Shown: piece after piece, positions 60,367 through 64,000 of the stretch
Position numbering within the stretch: position 1 is the first letter of the stretch
Layout: every line of letters begins with the position of its first letter
Assembly (NCBI RefSeq): GCF_019112545.1
Contig: NW_025064895.1
Coordinates: 922,049 to 986,048, forward strand
DNA: 64,000 nucleotides
Direction of reading: 5' to 3'
Source: Guyanagaster necrorhizus
Lineage: Eukaryota > Basidiomycota > Agaricomycetes > Agaricales > Physalacriaceae
The notes under the pieces: generated by a model
Told to the model about the DNA's origin: nothing
Databases searched by the model: none
The model's input: the letters and a program-made list of their open reading frames with translations, nothing else
Made by a program: the position numbers and the translations under genes

Positions 60367-63300
60367 TTGGTCCAAGCCCAGATCAAGACATTAACATTCC
60401 AATCTACCCATGCAGTCACCACCCTGATCAACAGTGGCTGCACAGGGAGTTCCATCAATAGGGCTTTTATCAACAAGCATCAACTGCCCACTCAGGCAAC
60501 AGTGGCACCTATCCCAGTCTATAATACAGATGGGATAAAGAATCAGGCTGAATCAATTACCAAATATGTAGAGCTTAGGCTCACTATTAGCAATCATTTG
60601 GAATAAATCGATCTGGCAGTAACTGACCTAGGGACCAAAGAAGTGTTTCTTGGTCATGATTGGCTGATCAGACATAATTTGCTAATCAATTGGAAGACCA
60701 GATGCATCATTTTTGCTCGATGTCATTGCCAGAAGATTCTATTTGAACTACTGGATGAGGATCCTGAGGACCAGTGGGATGAAGAGATGGAAGACAGTGA
60801 AACAATTCTTGCCATCAATTTACAAAGGGCCATTAGCATTTGAGCAATGCATTATGCTAATGACCTAGTGGCAAAGGCCAATGCTGGCAAAGAGGAAAGG
60901 ACATTGGAGGAGATGGTACCTGAATAGGCACAGGACTATTGGGATTTATTCAAGAAAGAAAGTTTCGACAAACTACCTGATGCCAAGCCCTGGAACTATG
61001 CCATTGAACTGATTCCCAATGCAAATGCCAACCTAGATTGCAAGTGTTACTCACTGGACAATAATGAGCAACAAGAGTTAGACAAGTTCCTCAAAGAGAA
61101 CTTATCTAGTGGAAGGATCTGACCATCAAAGTCCCCAATGGCATCACTCTTCTTTTTTGTCAAAAAGAAGGACAGGAAACTTTGATCAGTACAGGATTAT
61201 TGGAAACTTAATGAGATGACAATCAAGAATTGTTATTCACTTCCTTTAATTATGAAGTTAATGGACAAACTCCAAGGTGCAAAGTACTACACCAAATTGG
61301 ATGTTCAGTGAGGGTACAACAATGTATGCATCAAGGAAGGCGATGAGTGGAAAGCTGCTTTTTGAACTAACCATAGGTTGTTTGAACCAACAGTTATGTT
61401 CTTCGGACTCACCAACTCACCAGCCACCTTTCAGTGGATGATGAATGATATCTTTAAAGATCTCATTGCCACAGGGAAGGTAACAATCTACTTGGACGAC
61501 ATACTCATTATGTCTAAAACCAGAGAGGAACACTAAAGGATAGTATGACAAGTACTATCCCTGATAAGGAAACACCAACTTTTCCTCAAGGCTGAGAAAT
61601 GCGAATTCAAGGTATTAGAAACTGAATACCTTGGAGTCATAATCAGCAAAGGGAGCATCAGGATGGACTCTGTCAAAGTGGCAGGAGTAACTGAATGGCC
61701 AGAACTGATGAAGAAGAAAAAACTGCAATCTTTTCTTGGATTCACCAACTTCTACCGATGATTTATCTGAGATTACAGCAAGATAGTCCAACTTATGATG
61801 CAATTAACTGGGAATTCCCTATAGACTTGGGGAATTTCCCAATGGGCAGTGTTCAACAATCTTAAATGCTGATTAGCTGAAGATGTTATCCTGGCTATAC
61901 CAAGTCAGGATGGAAGGTTCAGGGTGGAAGCTGACTTCAGTGAAGGCACAATTGGGGCTATACTCTCATAAGAACAGAATGGCAAATGGTGACCCATTGC
62001 CTTTATATCAAAGGTGCTCACAATAACTGAGCACAATTATGAGATTTATGACAAGGAACTCCTTGCCATAATGCTTGCTCTCGCTGAGTGGTGGCATTAT
62101 CTCATTGGAGCCAATCACACTTTTGAAATGTGGACCAATCATCAAAACCTCCGATACTTTCAACAATCCCAAAAGCTTAATCGAAGACAAGTCAGATGGG
62201 TCATGGAATTATCTGAATATGAATACATACTGTACCACAAGGCTGGAGCAGCAAACAAGAAGGCTGATTTCCTCAGCCGCTGGGTGGATCATAACCAAGG
62301 AGGAGATGACAATAAAGAGATTGTATTATTACAACCAGAACACTTCTGGGCTATGATCATGTCAATGAAAGAGGAGATGCACAAACACATCAAGAGCACC
62401 ATATGAGATCCATATAAATGGGATCAAAGGATCACCCCATCACTCAATCATGAGTGGGAGCTGAAGAAAGAAGAAGGATTGATCTGCTATGATGGGCAGA
62501 TATATATCCCAAGGGATCATAGGCTTCAAGGTGACATCATTGCCACCTGTCATGATTATGCAACTGCCAGACATCCAGAGATCACTAAGACAAAGGAACT
62601 AGTCTTGAGGGAATATTAGTAGCTAAAGATAGACCATGATATCATCTGATATATCAAGGCTTGTGAAGTCTGCCAATGAGGCAAGACTTTAACACAACCC
62701 AGGGCAGCTCCACTCCACCCAAATAAGGTCCCTTCATCATCATAGACCCATATCTCAGTGGATATGATAACTGGACTTCCCAAAAGTGATGGCTATAACA
62801 CAATCATCATCATAGTCGATCACTTCTCAAAGACAATCATTCTGATCATCTGCTCAACAGAACTCACATCTGAGAGATGGGTGAAAATACTACATGATGA
62901 GGTATATGCAAAATATGGCATATCTCAAGTAGTAATTTCAGACAGAGGATCACAATTCATGTCCAAATTCTTGGACAACCTATACCAACTCTTCAACATC
63001 AAATGAAATGCCTCAACAGCATATCATCCACAGACAGATGGCCAAATAGAATGGGCTAATCAAGAAATTGAAAAGTACCTCAGACTTTTCATCAGTTACC
63101 GATAGGATGACTGGATGGAATGGCTCACATTAGCTGCATTCCAACACAATAACAGAGTCCACTTAGCAATGGGCAAAACACCGTTCTTTGTGAACTATGG
63201 ACAGAACTCACCAGTCATGCAAATGGGATGGTTACATACAATGACATCAACATCAATAAACTTCACAACAACAATGGCAAAGATCCATGAAGAAACCAAG

Positions 63301-63494
63301 ACCACACTCGAAAAGGCTGCCACAATGATGAAGAAGCAATACAACAAACACTGACATCCAGCACATGAATATTCAACTAATAACAAGGTTTGATTAGATA
63401 CATCAAATCTCCATCTGCCATGACCAAAGCAAAAGCTCACAGACAAATAGACAGGACCATTCAAAATCGTTACCAAGATTGGCAACTCCATATA
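60367..63494 (+). pseudogene. E7 pol (protease to integrase, chromodomain deleted)
   Basis: The protease active site reads Asn-Ser-Gly (60430-60438), a D-to-N change that would abolish activity. RT has YLDD at 61489-61500 ([12 protein letters not shown]). RNase H lies around 61900-62270, H2C2 finger remains at 62550-62680, and integrase from 62758 (DMITGLPKSDGYNTIIIIVD) to about 63490 with SDRGSQFMSKF and [10 protein letters not shown]. Several arginine positions are TGA. It ends abruptly at the deletion junction. Confidence 0.85.
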
Positions 63495-63813
63495 AACAGC
63501 ACAACACCAAGACAACAGCTTTTGTGGAGCACTTGGCAACAGCAGGGGTAACAGCTCTATGACAGACAATATCTTTTATGAACAGCTATTAATAGCCAGA
63601 TAACAGAACAGTATTTAAGTAGCACCATTTTCACTATAGTAGTTCCAGCATTAAGGTAAAGTTTATTCTTCACCATCTACTCTCAAGCTCAAGCTTCTTG
63701 CACCTTGAACCACTACCATTATTAACTTTGTGAACTCAGTCAGTCTAACCCAAAGTGCAAGGTTCTGAACTGTTTATCACATGTTGATAGTCATATGAGA
63801 TTTGGGCTTAATA
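63495..63813 (+). mobile_element. 3' LTR remnant of E7
   Basis: 319 bp equal to the last part of the 5' LTR (from 56476 on), beginning AACAGCACAACACC and ending TTTGGGCTTAATA before AGAGG. The first 200 bp are deleted. Confidence 0.92.
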
Positions 63814-63818
63814 AGAGG

Positions 63819-64000
63819 CAGTAGTAGGGTCAGGTGAGGGAGACTGCTGAAAGAAGTCTCCTGGGATGTTCTCATCCTCATAGTTGGGTGAGAGTTCTGG
63901 GATCTATAGATTTCTGAATCCTGAGATACAAGAGTCATAGTCTCAGCTGGTTTGTCTAAGAGGGTATTGATGTCTTTCTTCTTCTTGAATGTCCCTTTGA
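63819..64000 (-). other. Rightmost E5 segment, leader or gag N-terminus
   Basis: 182 bp continuing E5 after the E7 duplication. On the minus strand it reads a Lys-rich stretch (KGTFKKKKDINTLLD), plausible for a gag N-terminus. It runs off the edge. Confidence 0.45.

Larger units (their letters stand above)
56276..63813 (+). mobile_element. Ty3/gypsy chromovirus E7, nested in E5, with internal 3' deletion
   Basis: Plus-strand element flanked by AGAGG at 56271-56275 and 63814-63818. It has a complete 5' LTR, gag, protease, RT, RNase H and integrase. At about 63494 the integrase C-terminus jumps directly into the middle of the 3' LTR, so the chromodomain, polypurine tract and the first 200 bp of that LTR are gone. 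It belongs to the same subfamily as E6. Confidence 0.93.
41616..64000 (-). mobile_element. Ty3/gypsy chromovirus E5, host of two nested elements, running off the right edge
   Basis: Minus-strand element made of three separated parts: 41616-47406, 55249-56275 and 63819-64000. The breaks are exactly E6 with its GTTAT duplication and E7 with its AGAGG duplication. Part one carries the 3' LTR, chromodomain, integrase, RNase H, RT, protease and the gag CCHC knuckle. Parts two and three fall where the long N-terminal gag region should be; little of it can be read. The 5' LTR is outside the window. Confidence 0.85.

Overview
The window looks like a nuclear contig from a filamentous basidiomycete, probably an Agaricomycete (mushroom-forming fungus). 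The signs are compact genes split by many 45-60 nt introns with GT..AG ends, a RanBP3/Yrb2-type protein, profilin, ALG5 and a Snt2-like chromatin protein, an intron-containing tRNA, and Ty3/gypsy chromoviruses plus Ty1/copia relics. All gene models were built by eye from reading frames and splice signals.

Layout. (1) 1-20.1 kb is a gene-rich block: the N-terminal half of a Doa4/USP8-like deubiquitinase (-, running off the left edge), a Snt2-like BAH/PHD/SANT/GATA protein (-), a 2.7 kb stretch with no supported gene, a Ran-binding-domain FG protein (+), and two paralogous FAD monooxygenases (+) on either side of a Ser/Thr-rich single-pass membrane protein (-). (2) 20.1-24.0 kb is a transposon-relic zone with a copia gag relic and a clean solo LTR. 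(3) 24.0-29.8 kb is a small gene island: tRNA-Asn(GTT) with a 7-nt intron, ALG5 (-), profilin (+), and a second membrane protein (+) that is a paralogue of the one at 14.8-16.8 kb. (4) 30.4-64 kb is almost entirely nested LTR retrotransposons.

Nested transposon block. A copia relic (E2, 30.47-33.5 kb) abuts a minus-strand gypsy copy (E3, 33.52-37.46 kb), whose LTR is split by a solo LTR. E3 is fused head-to-head with a plus-strand gypsy copy (E4, 37.46-41.6 kb). A third, minus-strand gypsy element (E5) is inserted in the LTR of E4 and runs off the right edge. E5 is itself interrupted by two complete-ended elements with perfect 5-bp target duplications: E6 (47407-55243, -, GTTAT) and E7 (56276-63813, +, AGAGG). 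The whole block is very poor in CpG, and many in-frame TGA stops sit where sister copies or the family motif have arginine, as expected from C-to-T decay of methylated cytosines.

Most notable points: E6 and E7 have primer-binding sites complementary to their own predicted transcript start (Tf1/sushi-type self-priming); the two membrane proteins share a juxtamembrane block and an identical DAYGGI C-terminus; and the second FAD monooxygenase has lost a splice donor at an intron that can be read through in frame. The monooxygenase and membrane-protein neighbourhood may be a small accessory or stress locus, but substrate and ligand cannot be read from the sequence.
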